Positions 9,340-18,850 of a stretch of DNA of 64,000 nucleotides are shown piece by piece. This DNA is from Thermosynechococcaceae cyanobacterium MS004. GTDB taxonomy: Bacteria; Cyanobacteriota; Cyanobacteriia; Thermosynechococcales; Thermosynechococcaceae. Position 1 is the stretch's first letter. The number at the start of each line of letters is the position of its first letter. The DNA is taken from NCBI GenBank assembly GCA_022402525.1, contig JAKRSB010000001.1, positions 1-64,000 on the forward strand, written 5' to 3'. Under the pieces are notes generated by a model. The model was given only the letters and a program-made list of their open reading frames with translations. It was not told where the DNA came from and did no database searches. Position numbers and translations under genes: made by a program.

Positions 9340-9412
9340 CCAGGGTTGGCCGAGCGGTTGAGGCAGCGAACTCATAATTCGCGCTAGGCAGGTTCAACTC
9401 CTGCACCCTGGA
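9340..9412 (+). tRNA. trnI: tRNA-Ile(CAU), the lysidine-type AUA decoder
   Basis: Complete cloverleaf: acceptor CCAGGGT/ACCCTGG with discriminator A at 9412, D-arm GCCGAGCGGTTGAGGC, anticodon stem GCGAA/TTCGC with loop CTCATAA (anticodon CAU), five-base variable loop, and T-arm GCAGG/CCTGC with TTCAACT loop. CAU can be Met or Ile2. The AACTCATAATT anticodon arm and the overall arm sequences resemble plastid and cyanobacterial trnI-CAU rather than initiator or elongator Met, so the Ile call is preferred. CCA is not encoded. Confidence 0.85.
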
Positions 9413-9435
9413 TTCCTTTTGCTAGGATTACCTTT

Positions 9436-9463
9436 GAAAAAGTAATTTGCAAATTACTTTTTC
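9436..9463. terminator. Perfect 28-nt palindrome after the tRNA
   Basis: Starting GAAAAAGTAATTT and ending with its exact complement around a central GC, this 28-nt sequence is completely self-complementary. It is flanked by direct copies of ATTACCTTT. Placed 24 nt after the tRNA it may end transcription. It equally resembles a dimeric-protein operator for the Crp-type gene 124 bp downstream. Confidence 0.5.
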
Positions 9464-9586
9464 TAATTACCTTTGCTAAATGACAGGCGCTGGTGCCTAA
9501 AGCTTAACCTGCTCAAAACCTAGACATTACCTGCTGTTGAAGTTGCGGGTTTAAGCTAAAGCGAAAGTATTGAGGCTTTCTCGCAA

Positions 9587-10204
9587 ATGTCTTACTTAGC
9601 GCTTGCAGCGGCTTCTGTTCCGACCGATTGGCGATCGCTCTTGGAAGAGCTGTACCAGGGTCGTAACGTGATGACGGTTAAGGGCGGCCAGTTTATTACG
9701 ATGAAGACAACAGATGTTTTCATTGTCTGTCGCGGGGTGGTTCAGTTGAGTACGCTCTACCCTAGTGGAGATGAAGGACTTCTGGGGCTTGCGTGTCCTT
9801 CAATGCCTTTTGGAATGCCGTTTTCTCAGCTCAACCCTTACGAGGCGATCGCTCTGACGGAAGTGGTGCTAATGCGGGTGCATATTATGGAGGTGGAGCA
9901 GTCTCCGCGACTGGCTCAGGGGTTATTTCGAGAGCTAATGCGGCGGCTACAGCAGACAGAGGCGCTCTTGGCGATCGCGGGCTATCGTCGGGTGGATGAT
10001 CGGCTCCGTCAGCTACTGTATTTGCTGCGCCAAGATTTAGGGCAGGCCACTGCGAAGGGCACTCGTCTCAGCACTCGTTTGACCCATCAGCAATTGGCTA
10101 GCCTCATTGGCACCACTCGCGTCACGGTGACGCGCTTGCTAAAGGAGTTTAAGGCGGAGGGCTGGGTGAGTTCAGACGCCCAGCGCCACCTGTGCTTTAG
10201 CTGA
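9587..10204 (+). CDS. Crp/Fnr-family transcriptional regulator
   Basis: 205 aa. The N-terminal part (about residues 25-120) is a shortened cyclic-nucleotide-binding-like beta-roll, followed by a dimerisation helix and a C-terminal winged helix-turn-helix (about 150-205) with the recognition stretch LTHQQLASLIGTTRVTVTRL, typical of Crp/NtcA. No obvious cAMP-binding signature (PxGExxGE) is present, so it probably senses something else or nothing. The 28-nt palindrome at 9436-9463 in its upstream region could be an autoregulatory site (inference). Confidence 0.85.
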   Translation: MSYLALAAASVPTDWRSLLEELYQGRNVMTVKGGQFITMKTTDVFIVCRGVVQLSTLYPSGDEGLLGLACPSMPFGMPFSQLNPYEAIALTEVVLMRVHIMEVEQSPRLAQGLFRELMRRLQQTEALLAIAGYRRVDDRLRQLLYLLRQDLGQATAKGTRLSTRLTHQQLASLIGTTRVTVTRLLKEFKAEGWVSSDAQRHLCFS

Positions 10205-10231
10205 GGGTGTTGCCGATAGGTTAGCTGGTAT

Positions 10232-10287
10232 CGCTAGCATTTGAGCACTAGCATTTGACTACTAGCGTTTGACTACTAGCATTTGAC
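10232..10287. repeat. 14-nt x4 tandem repeat carrying the stop codon of the adjacent gene
   Basis: On the minus strand the units are GTCAAATGCTAGTA, GTCAAACGCTAGTA, GTCAAATGCTAGTG and CTCAAATGCTAGCG. The first contains the last codons and stop (V-K-C-stop) of the decarboxylase-like gene. Each copy repeats TAG, and the 14-nt period puts stops in all three frames. Confidence 0.95.
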
Positions 10288-11805
10288 CACCTGAATTTGT
10301 CGTAGGTCAGGGTCGGCAGCACCTAGGATGAGTCCACCCAGAGCTTGGACTGTCTGAAGCTGGGCGATCGCCTGGGCTGTGATGCGCTGTCCCGGCAGCA
10401 GAAGCGGAATACCGGGAGGATAGGGGCAGATCGTTTCGGCGCTGATTCGGCCGATAGACGCAGCAAGGGAAATACTTTCCTGGGGGGCAAAAAAAGCCTG
10501 CCGTGGAGCGCAAGAGGGCATCTCCACAATAGGCAGCGTTATCGCTTCTAAGCGCTGAGTCCATTCCTGAATGAAGGGGCTTGGAGCGCGTGAGTTGAGC
10601 GATCGTTGAGTAAGCTGCGCTAGCCCTTTCACCAAACTTAGGGCATCTTCTGAGGTGTTTCCCAAGCTGATGATAAAGGTGAGCTGCCGCAGGGTGGGCA
10701 ATTCTGCCGTGACGCCAAATTCATGGGTGAGCTGCTCATCGGCTAAAAATCCATTGGTGCCTAAAGCACTCAGGTCAACGGTGATGCGGGTGGGGTCAAG
10801 GGTGATGAAGCCTGATGTTGCTTCGGGAGGGGGCTCTAGTAGCGCCAGCCCCGCAATGTCCTGAAGCTGTGTCCTGACTTGACGGGCAAGCTGGAGCGTT
10901 TTTGCCATTAAAGCCGAGCCTTGGGTCGACATTTGGTGTCGCGCGGCGTCTAGAGAGGCGAGCAGTAGGCTACTGGGGCTGCTGGACTGCAGCATCTGGA
11001 GCAGTCTGCTGACCCGATCTGCATCAATTCTGCTGCCTTGGAGGTGCAGCATGGAGGATTGGGTCAGGGCGGCAAGCAGCTTATGGGTAGACTGCACCAC
11101 TAGATCTGCGCCCGCAGCGAGGGCGGACTGGGGCAGGTCGGCGTGAAAGGCAAAATGTGCGCCGTGGGCTTCGTCCACAATGAGCGGGATGCCGTGCTGG
11201 TGGGCAAGGGTTGCGATCGCGCTGATATCGCCACAAACGCCGTGATAGGTTGGGGACACCATAAACACCGCGCTGGCGTCAGGATGCTGGGCTAGGGCCT
11301 CGGCGACGCTTTCTGGTGTAATGCAGTAGGCCAGATCCCAGGCTACATCAGACTCCGGAGTGACGTAGATGGGCATGGCTCCCGACAAAATTAGCCCAGA
11401 AATGACGGACTGATGGACGTTGCGCGGCAGAATAATTTTTTTGCCTGTCCCCACCCCTGCGCCCATCCCTGCACCTGCACTCTCTCCGCCACACACGGCC
11501 AGAATGGCGGCCAGAATGCCAACGGTGGAGCCATTCACCAAGAACCAAGTGCGCTCTGCCCCAAAGAGCTGGGCGGCTAAGTCCTGGGCCTGGGTGATCG
11601 CGCCGTCGGCTTCAAAGAGGCTGAGTCCGGGTAAATCTGGGAAGTCGTGCTGGTAGGGGAGTTTGCCGATGAGCGCTTCCATACAGTCAGGGATCTGCTG
11701 GCCTCGATTGTGCCCTGGTGTATGGAACGTCGCACCCAGAGACTCCCGAAACCGTTTTAGCGCTGCAATGATTGGTGTGGAAAAGGCAGAAGGCTGAGGG
11801 GTCAT
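10276..11805 (-). CDS. Orn/Lys/Arg decarboxylase-family PLP enzyme
   Basis: 509-aa fold-type I PLP enzyme of the short cyanobacterial/Gram-positive Orn/Lys/Arg decarboxylase group. FHTPGHNRG near the N-terminus and the Schiff-base lysine motif STHKLLAALTQSSMLH are present, along with VDEAHGAHFAF (cofactor aspartate). The C-terminal domain (EAITLPIVEMPSC, YPPGIPLLLPG) is characteristic. Substrate among ornithine, lysine and arginine cannot be told. ATG at 11805 is preferred; an in-frame TTG at 11868 would add 21 residues encoded by a 12-nt tandem repeat. It converges on the Crp-type gene, and its stop lies in a 14-nt repeat. Confidence 0.88.
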   Translation of the reverse strand: MTPQPSAFSTPIIAALKRFRESLGATFHTPGHNRGQQIPDCMEALIGKLPYQHDFPDLPGLSLFEADGAITQAQDLAAQLFGAERTWFLVNGSTVGILAAILAVCGGESAGAGMGAGVGTGKKIILPRNVHQSVISGLILSGAMPIYVTPESDVAWDLAYCITPESVAEALAQHPDASAVFMVSPTYHGVCGDISAIATLAHQHGIPLIVDEAHGAHFAFHADLPQSALAAGADLVVQSTHKLLAALTQSSMLHLQGSRIDADRVSRLLQMLQSSSPSSLLLASLDAARHQMSTQGSALMAKTLQLARQVRTQLQDIAGLALLEPPPEATSGFITLDPTRITVDLSALGTNGFLADEQLTHEFGVTAELPTLRQLTFIISLGNTSEDALSLVKGLAQLTQRSLNSRAPSPFIQEWTQRLEAITLPIVEMPSCAPRQAFFAPQESISLAASIGRISAETICPYPPGIPLLLPGQRITAQAIAQLQTVQALGGLILGAADPDLRQIQVVKC

Positions 11806-12040
11806 GGTGAATGAGGCGACAAACTGTGGTGCCGCAATTAGGGCAGCAAGCGTCAGTGTTTCTTTCAATGTTTCGTTCAGTGCTCCCTTCAGTGTTTCCT
11901 AACGGCTCTGAAGATGACTCTGAAGATTCGAAAAATTGATGATACGGTACTGATTATTGGCGGCGTCCAACTGCATGAGCTGCGACAGGACGACCCGCTG
12001 CACGGCATCTACACACGACGTTGAATTGAGGCAGATTAGA

Positions 12041-12214
12041 ATGTTCAACCTAGGTTGGGTCGAGGGTGGCCTCATTATTCTAGTGGCGGTCTTAGTCTTT
12101 GGGTCTAAGCGTTTGCCAGAGTTAGGGGGGGCATTGGGGAAGGCATTGCGGGGACTCAAAGAAGAGGTCAGCCCTGAGGAATCCACCCAAGACCCCCCCG
12201 ATGATTTACGCTGA
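12041..12214 (+). CDS. tatA: TatA/E-type twin-arginine translocase subunit
   Basis: 57 aa. A short N-terminal transmembrane helix (FNLGWVEGGLIILVAVLVFG) leads into the hallmark FGSKRLPELGGALGKALRGLKEE amphipathic helix and a short acidic tail. This is the pore-forming TatA class that moves folded, twin-arginine proteins across membranes. GAGG stands about 9 nt before the ATG. It is slightly short for TatA but complete. The beta-helix protein at 58.7 kb could be a client, having a twin-arginine-like leader. Confidence 0.9.
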   Translation: MFNLGWVEGGLIILVAVLVFGSKRLPELGGALGKALRGLKEEVSPEESTQDPPDDLR

Positions 12215-12285
12215 TCCGTTCTTCTCGTCCATTCCTCTGACCCATAGCTCCAAACCCCACTCTCTGAAGACTGTAGACATCTGAG

Positions 12286-12345
12286 CGCAACTTATCTGAA
12301 TGCAACTTATCTAAACGTAATTTATCTGAACGTAATTTATCTATA
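12286..12345. repeat. 15-nt x4 intergenic tandem repeat
   Basis: Four head-to-tail units (CGCAACTTATCTGAA, TGCAACTTATCTAAA, CGTAATTTATCTGAA, CGTAATTTATCTATA) lie between tatA and the start of the giant kinase. It probably falls in the promoter or leader of the kinase gene. Confidence 0.95.
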
Positions 12346-12427
12346 CTGATTATCTTTGCCAACTTTGGCCAGGATTTGGGCACCCTAAACCTAAAACCTG
12401 AAGCGTGCGCTGACGATCAGATCGATA

Positions 12428-15400
12428 ATGGATGCCCCCCTACAATTACCTGGCTATCGAGTTACTCAACAGATCTACGCCAGCGATCGCACCTTGGTCT
12501 ATCGGGGGATGCGGAGTCAGGATCAGCGCCCTGTGGTGCTTAAATTTTTGCGGAATCCGTTCCCCAGCTTTTATGAGCTGGTGCAGTTTCGCAATCAGTA
12601 TGCGATCGTGCAATCCCTAGATCAGCCCACTCTAGTGATCCCCCTTGCTCTAGAGCGCCACAACAATAGCTATGTCCTGGTAATGGAGGACTATGGCGGC
12701 ATTTCACTCCAGGAATGGTTTAAGCATGGAGATCTGCAGCATCTGGGGGCAATGGGCAGCAGCATTCCGTCTCTCCAGACCTTTTTGTCCATTGCCATTC
12801 AGCTTGCGGACGCCCTAGATGCACTGCATCGCAACCGCGTCATTCATAAGGATATTAAGCCTGCCAATATTTTGATTCACCCCAAAAGTCATCAGGTCAA
12901 GCTGATTGACTTTTGTATTGCTTCCCTGTTGCCCCAGGAAAACCAAGAAATTCTAAGCCCCAATGTTTTAGAAGGGACGCTGACCTATCTTGCCCCAGAG
13001 CAGACCGGGCGCATGAATCGAGGGATTACCTACCGCAGCGATTTCTATGCCCTTGGGGTCACGTTCTACGAACTGCTGACGGGGCAGGTTCCCTTTGCGT
13101 CCAATGACCCGATGGGGCTGGTGCACTGCCACCTTGCAAAACAGCCTACCCCAGTGCATGTTGTGCAGCCCAATGTGCCGCTCATTTTGTCCCGGCTGGT
13201 GGGCAAGCTGATGGCCAAAAATGCGGAAGACCGCTACCAAGGAGCGCTGGGTCTTAAGTATGACCTAGAGCGCTGCCTTCGTTTGCTCAACGAAACCAGG
13301 ATGATTGCACCTTTTGATCTGGGGCAGCGTGATTTCAGCGATCGCTTACTCATGTCTGAAAAACTATACGGTCGGCAGGCCGAAGTGACAATGCTGCTGG
13401 ACGCTTTTGATCGCACCAGCCAAGGCAGCACAGAACTCATGCTGGTGGCTGGTTTCTCTGGCATTGGTAAAACCGCTGTCGTGAATGAAATCCATAAGCC
13501 CATCGTCCGGCAGCGCGGCTACTTCATTCGAGGAAAGTTTGATCAATTTAACCGCAACGTACCGTTCAATGCCTTTGTGCAGGCGTTTCGATCCTTAATG
13601 GGGCAGTTCCTGGGCACTTCCAATGCCGAGCTTGCGGATTGGAAGGCAAAAATTCTAAATGCCCTGGGTGCAAGCGCTCAAGTCATCATGGACGTTATTC
13701 CAGAGCTAGAGCGCGTCATTGGGAAGCAGCCTCCCGTGGTAGAGCTAGGGGGCAGTGCAGCTCAAAATCGGTTTAACGGACTGTTCCAGCGATTCATTCA
13801 GGTATTTGCCCAGTCCGCTCACCCCCTGGTGATTTTTTTAGACGATCTCCAGTGGGCAGATACCGCCTCTCTTAAGCTGATGCGGTTGCTTCTAGAGTCT
13901 CAGGACATTCATCACTTGTTGGTCATTGGTGCCTACCGTGATCATGAAGTGTTCCCTTCCCATCCCCTGATGCTAACGCTCGATCAGATGCGGCAGGGTA
14001 GAGGGAAGCACAAGCTTTCTCAAAATCAGAAAGCCCAGAATCAGAAAGCCCAGAATCAGAGAGCCCAGAACCAGAAAGCCCAGAATCAGAGAGCCCAGAT
14101 CCAGAAAGCAGATCAACCTGCCCTCAACATCAATACCATTACCCTCCTGCCCCTAGATCAGCCTGCCCTAAGCCAGTTGATTCAGGATACGTTCCTGTGC
14201 AGTGCAGCCCAGGCACTGCCACTGACCGAGCTAACCCTTGCCCAAACCCAGGGCAATCCATTTTTCAGCATTCAGTTTCTCAAGATGCTGCATGGTGAGG
14301 GGTTAATGCAGTTTGAGGGCGATCGCGGCTGGCAGTGGGAGATGCAGGATCTTCAGCGCCACACCTTTAGCGAAGATGTGGTGGCCTTTATGAGGGTACA
14401 GCTTCAAAAGCTGCCAGAAGACACCCAGAAAGCGCTACAGCTCGCGGCCTGCATCGGCAACGCCTTTGACCTAGAAACCCTTTCCATTATTTCTGAAATC
14501 CCTGAGGCAGAACTCGCTTCAACCCTTTGGCCTGCCCTTCAAGAGCGATTTTTAGTCCCGGTGCAGGACGGGTATAAATTTTATCTGGGAGCCACAGCCA
14601 CCCTTGAGCGATCGGCTCAGGAAGTGAGCCAGAACGTTAGTCAGAGCGTTAATGAGAATGTTAGCGAGGAGAGAGCCGCCCTACGGGAAATTGATCAGAC
14701 GCCCATTGCCTATCGGTTCTTCCATGACCGAATTCAGCAGGCTGCTTACGCACTAATTTCGGAGGCGCAAACAGCAGCAATCCATTTCAAAATTGGCCTG
14801 CTGCTTTACCGCAATACATCTCCAGCCGACCTGGAGGGGCGGGTATTTGAAATTGTGAACCACCTCAATCAAGCCTTATCGCATCAAGTCTTATCGCATA
14901 CCCCCTCATCCCATATCTCCTCAACGCATCAAAACGCAGTCCAGTCCAACCCAGGCAACGATGCAGAAGCGATCGCCGCTGTGCCAGTTTCTCAACTGAA
15001 TTTAATTGCGGGAAAAAAGGCTCAAGCCTCCACCGCTTACAAAGCTGCACTCCAGTATTTTCAGGCGGGCATTGCGCACCTGAGCGATCAGAGTTGGGAG
15101 GTTGACTACCCCCTGGCCTTTGCACTCTACAAAAACTGTGCTGAATGTGAATATCTCAGCGGTAATTTTAAGCAGGCTAGAGCCCTGTCTGAGGTAGCGC
15201 TTATTCAGGCTAAGCGGCTGCAGAATCGGTTTGATAAAGCTGCAATCTATAGCCTGCAAATGACGATGAGTATTACTCAGGGCGAGAATATCCAGGCCAG
15301 CTATAAGGCTGGACTTCATGCACTGAGTGTACTAGGGCTGAAGGTACCGCCCACGGAAGCGGCGCAACAGCAGCTGATTGCAGCGCAGAGGCAGAGGCTG

Positions 15401-18400
15401 GAGGCGAAGCTAGCCGGGATTGATCCGGAAACCTTGCTGCACCTTGCACCGATGCAGAACCCAGAGCAGCAGGCTCGGATGGGTTTACTGGTGGCTTTAT
15501 GGGCGGTTGCCTACGCAGGAGGCAATGAAACCCTCAGCCAGTTGAGCTTACTTTTAATGGTCGATATTTGCCTGGAATATGGAAACATAGAATGCTCTGG
15601 CCATGTGTACTGCCTGTACGGTCTTAATCTGGCTATGCAGGAGAACTATCAAGCCGCCTATGCCTTTGGAACCCTGGGCTTAAAGCTGGATCGCCAGCTC
15701 CACAGTACGCAGTTTATGGCAAAGACCAACAATATTTTTGCCCATGCCATTAACCCTTACTGTCAGCCCCTCAGGACAAATCTGCCGCTGTATCAGGAGT
15801 CGTTTCAGCTATGCCGCGAGTCCGGGGATTTGATCTACGGGGTATGGGCGGTGGTGTTTACGATTTGGGGGATGCTGATTCAGGGCGATCGCCTCGCGGA
15901 TATTTACGCTGCAAGTGAGAAATACCTTAGCTATGTGGAGCAGGTGAATGACCATAACATGCTCTGCGCCTTTCATTTTCAGCGCCAATGTCTTTTGCAG
16001 TTTCAGGGGATGTCTTCCGTCGGGGAAATGCTGCCAACAGGATCGTTCTTAAACGATTCGGCCAGTTCAGAGAACCCAGATGCTGCCTACCTTGCCGTCT
16101 GGCGGCAGAATAATTTTGAGCACGGACTCAACTGGTACGGCTTTCTAAAGATACAGCTACTTTATTTTGAAGGGCGCTATGAGGCGGCGGTCAGTGTTGC
16201 CCAAGAAATCGAAACAACCTTAGAGGCAAATCTAGGCTTTTTCCCGGTCATTCAGTATCACTTTTACTACCCCCTCAGCTTGGTGATGCTGTATCCAACC
16301 GCACCCCCAGAGCGGCAGCGGCAGTATTGGGAAACCCTGACCCAGCAGCAGCAGCGTTTTAAAGCCTGGGCTGACCACTGCCCAGAAAACTTTTTACACC
16401 GCTATGCGCTACTTTCGGCGGAAATGGCTCGGCTGTCTGGCGATTTGGCAGCGGCCATTGACCTGTACGATCGCGCGATCGCCTTGGCTCAGGAGCAGGC
16501 AGTCACCCATGAAGAAGCCTTGGCCCAGGAATTAGCCGCGCAGTTTTACCTAGACTGGGGCAAGACAAAAGTAGCTCAGGTCTATCTCATTGACGCCTAC
16601 TACTCCTATGGCCGCTGGGGCGCTAAAACCAAGACCGCTAGCCTAGAACATCGCTTTCCTTTGTTGCTGGCACCAATTTTGCAGCCAGGACAACCCTATA
16701 TTCTCAACAGCACCGTACAGACCCATCCATCGGATCACTCCATCAGCACCAGCGGTTCCCGATCCCTTGACCTCTCCACAATTTTAGAGGCGTCTCACGC
16801 GCTGTCTGGTGAAATTGAGCTAAAGAAGCTGCTCTCAACCTTGCTACAGGTGTTGCTCAAGAATGCCGGTGCAGATAAATGTGTCCTGCTTTTATGCGAC
16901 GGGGATGCCTGCGTCATCGAGGCGATGACTCAGCCCGATCAGCTTCCCGTCTTTTTGCATGCTATTCCCGTGGAGTCGAGCCATGCGGTTCCCCTTTCCA
17001 TTGTCCAGACGGTCAAGCGCACCCTAAAGCCAGTTTTGCTAGAAGATGCGATCGCCAATCTAGTAGAAAGCGATCCTTACCTAGTGCAGCAACAGCCCAA
17101 GAGTTTGCTCTGTAGCCCCATGCTCAACCGGGGAGAGCTGATGGGCATTTTGTATCTAGAAAATAACCTCACAGTGGGGGCCTTCACCCGTGACCGCCTC
17201 AAGGTGCTGAGTCTGCTGAGCACCCAAGCCGCCATTTCGCTCAAAAATGCTCAGCTCTACCAAACCATGCAGCAGAGTGAGCAGAAGTTTCGAGGGTTGG
17301 TGGAGAATAGTAACGATATTCTGTACTCCGTCATGCCAGACGGCACTTTTGGCTATCTTTCGCCCCAGTTTTTTGATGTGCTAGGCTACGAAGCCGAGCA
17401 ATACCAGCATCAGCCGATTGCAGATTTCACCCATCCAGACGATTTGCCGATTGTCTTTGATGCGGTTCAAACGCTGCTGAAAACGGGGCATAAACGCGCT
17501 GACCTAGAGTTTCGTGCGCCCCACCAGGATGGACGCTGGATTTGGCTGAATACCAACATTTCTCCGCTGTTTGATGGGCAGGGGCAGATCGTGGGATTGC
17601 AGGGCATTGCACGTGACATCAGCGATCGCAAAGCGGCAGAAGATCAGCTTGCCGAATATTCTCAAACCCTAGAGCATCGAGTCTATGAGCGCACCCAAGA
17701 GCTTTCCACTGCGCTCACTGAGCTACAGTCTGCCCAAACAGAGCTGATTCAGGCAGAAAAAATGGCCGCCCTCGGCCAGCTAACGGCCAGCGTGGCCCAT
17801 GAAATTAATACGCCCCTGGGCGTCATCCGGGGCGCAACCAGCAACATTTTGGCAGCTTTTAATGCGGCCTTTCAAGAGTGGCCTACCCTTCAGCAGAGCT
17901 TGTCTTCTCAGCAGCACGCAGCATTTTTAGACTTGGTTGACGCGGCGCTGGCGATCAAGCAGTCCCTCTCCACTAAAGAAGAGCGTCAGCTTCGCCGTCA
18001 GCTTCAGGCTGACCTCAGCGCGCGGGGCATTGCCCAGGCAGAAGAAGTCGCCACCCAGCTTGTATTTTTGCGGCTAACGCAAGACCTAGCGCCCTACGAA
18101 TCCATCCTCCAGGCCCCCAACTGCCTAGAAATTTTAGCAATGGCGTATACCTTCGTTTCTCAAAGCCAGAATGCCCACAGTATTCAGCAGGAAGTAGACC
18201 GCGCCACCAAAATTGTCTTTGCTCTGAAAACCTATAGCCATCGCAGTGCAGCAGACGAGCAAAGCCTGTTTTCTATTGCGGAGAGCATTGAAGTTGTCTT
18301 GACCCTCTGCGAAAGCCGTCTGCGGCAAGGGATTAAAGTGCTGCGCCACTATACCCCCGACCTGCCTCCATTCTTAGGGAACCCAGATGAGCTGACTCAA

Positions 18401-18850
18401 ATCTGGGTCAACTTAATTGACAATGCAATCTATGCCATCAACAAGGCTGCAAGTCAGGCCGCAAGTCAGGCCGCAAGCCAGGCCACCAACAAGACCACGA
18501 ACCAAAGGGGTTTGTTAGAAATTTGCATCAGCTATGATCAGACCCATGCTGTCATTGAAATTACAGACTCCGGCGCGGGTATTCCGGAGGAGATGCAGTC
18601 CCGCATTTTTGAGCCTTTTATCACCACTAAGCCGAGAGGGGAAGGGAGTGGACTGGGGCTAGATATTGTCCGACAAATTGTTCACAAGCATGCGGGAGAC
18701 ATTCAGGTGCAGAGTCAGCCCGGTCGGACGACGTTTACCGTCAGGCTGCCTTTGCCAGATCTGCCCACATCGGTCATTCCCCCTGCCTCGCCCCCTGCCT
18801 CGCCTCCGGTTTCTACTGCGGCAACTGACGGAGCTATGTCCCATGAGTAA
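12428..18850 (+). CDS. Trifunctional Ser/Thr kinase - AAA ATPase - sensor histidine kinase
   Basis: 2140 aa, the HstK-like architecture of cyanobacteria. Ser/Thr kinase (about 1-290): lysine in VVLKFL, catalytic D142 in HKDIKPAN, metal site D161 in a DFC variant of DFG, then APEQTGRMNRG. AAA/ORC-type ATPase: P-loop GFSGIGKT at 342-349 and Walker B LDD ending at D473. A long TPR-like helical region runs to ~1450, then GAF (~1455-1618), PAS (~1618-1738), HisKA with phospho-acceptor H1791 (VAHEINTP), and HATPase_c with N1995 and D2047 (DSGAGI, GSGLGL). Low-complexity inserts occur: NQKAQ x6 (nt ~14021-14109), SQAA repeats (~18452) and PASPP. Probably cytoplasmic, linking Ser/Thr and His phosphorylation. 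Its end overlaps the next kinase by 8 nt, indicating translational coupling. Confidence 0.92.
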   Translation: MDAPLQLPGYRVTQQIYASDRTLVYRGMRSQDQRPVVLKFLRNPFPSFYELVQFRNQYAIVQSLDQPTLVIPLALERHNNSYVLVMEDYGGISLQEWFKHGDLQHLGAMGSSIPSLQTFLSIAIQLADALDALHRNRVIHKDIKPANILIHPKSHQVKLIDFCIASLLPQENQEILSPNVLEGTLTYLAPEQTGRMNRGITYRSDFYALGVTFYELLTGQVPFASNDPMGLVHCHLAKQPTPVHVVQPNVPLILSRLVGKLMAKNAEDRYQGALGLKYDLERCLRLLNETRMIAPFDLGQRDFSDRLLMSEKLYGRQAEVTMLLDAFDRTSQGSTELMLVAGFSGIGKTAVVNEIHKPIVRQRGYFIRGKFDQFNRNVPFNAFVQAFRSLMGQFLGTSNAELADWKAKILNALGASAQVIMDVIPELERVIGKQPPVVELGGSAAQNRFNGLFQRFIQVFAQSAHPLVIFLDDLQWADTASLKLMRLLLESQDIHHLLVIGAYRDHEVFPSHPLMLTLDQMRQGRGKHKLSQNQKAQNQKAQNQRAQNQKAQNQRAQIQKADQPALNINTITLLPLDQPALSQLIQDTFLCSAAQALPLTELTLAQTQGNPFFSIQFLKMLHGEGLMQFEGDRGWQWEMQDLQRHTFSEDVVAFMRVQLQKLPEDTQKALQLAACIGNAFDLETLSIISEIPEAELASTLWPALQERFLVPVQDGYKFYLGATATLERSAQEVSQNVSQSVNENVSEERAALREIDQTPIAYRFFHDRIQQAAYALISEAQTAAIHFKIGLLLYRNTSPADLEGRVFEIVNHLNQALSHQVLSHTPSSHISSTHQNAVQSNPGNDAEAIAAVPVSQLNLIAGKKAQASTAYKAALQYFQAGIAHLSDQSWEVDYPLAFALYKNCAECEYLSGNFKQARALSEVALIQAKRLQNRFDKAAIYSLQMTMSITQGENIQASYKAGLHALSVLGLKVPPTEAAQQQLIAAQRQRLEAKLAGIDPETLLHLAPMQNPEQQARMGLLVALWAVAYAGGNETLSQLSLLLMVDICLEYGNIECSGHVYCLYGLNLAMQENYQAAYAFGTLGLKLDRQLHSTQFMAKTNNIFAHAINPYCQPLRTNLPLYQESFQLCRESGDLIYGVWAVVFTIWGMLIQGDRLADIYAASEKYLSYVEQVNDHNMLCAFHFQRQCLLQFQGMSSVGEMLPTGSFLNDSASSENPDAAYLAVWRQNNFEHGLNWYGFLKIQLLYFEGRYEAAVSVAQEIETTLEANLGFFPVIQYHFYYPLSLVMLYPTAPPERQRQYWETLTQQQQRFKAWADHCPENFLHRYALLSAEMARLSGDLAAAIDLYDRAIALAQEQAVTHEEALAQELAAQFYLDWGKTKVAQVYLIDAYYSYGRWGAKTKTASLEHRFPLLLAPILQPGQPYILNSTVQTHPSDHSISTSGSRSLDLSTILEASHALSGEIELKKLLSTLLQVLLKNAGADKCVLLLCDGDACVIEAMTQPDQLPVFLHAIPVESSHAVPLSIVQTVKRTLKPVLLEDAIANLVESDPYLVQQQPKSLLCSPMLNRGELMGILYLENNLTVGAFTRDRLKVLSLLSTQAAISLKNAQLYQTMQQSEQKFRGLVENSNDILYSVMPDGTFGYLSPQFFDVLGYEAEQYQHQPIADFTHPDDLPIVFDAVQTLLKTGHKRADLEFRAPHQDGRWIWLNTNISPLFDGQGQIVGLQGIARDISDRKAAEDQLAEYSQTLEHRVYERTQELSTALTELQSAQTELIQAEKMAALGQLTASVAHEINTPLGVIRGATSNILAAFNAAFQEWPTLQQSLSSQQHAAFLDLVDAALAIKQSLSTKEERQLRRQLQADLSARGIAQAEEVATQLVFLRLTQDLAPYESILQAPNCLEILAMAYTFVSQSQNAHSIQQEVDRATKIVFALKTYSHRSAADEQSLFSIAESIEVVLTLCESRLRQGIKVLRHYTPDLPPFLGNPDELTQIWVNLIDNAIYAINKAASQAASQAASQATNKTTNQRGLLEICISYDQTHAVIEITDSGAGIPEEMQSRIFEPFITTKPRGEGSGLGLDIVRQIVHKHAGDIQVQSQPGRTTFTVRLPLPDLPTSVIPPASPPASPPVSTAATDGAMSHE

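Noticed and set aside
9340-9412. Labelling the CAU tRNA as tRNA-Met
   Set aside because: Anticodon alone would fit, but the AACTCATAATT arm and D/T arms resemble trnI-CAU; aminoacylation after lysidine modification makes it Ile.
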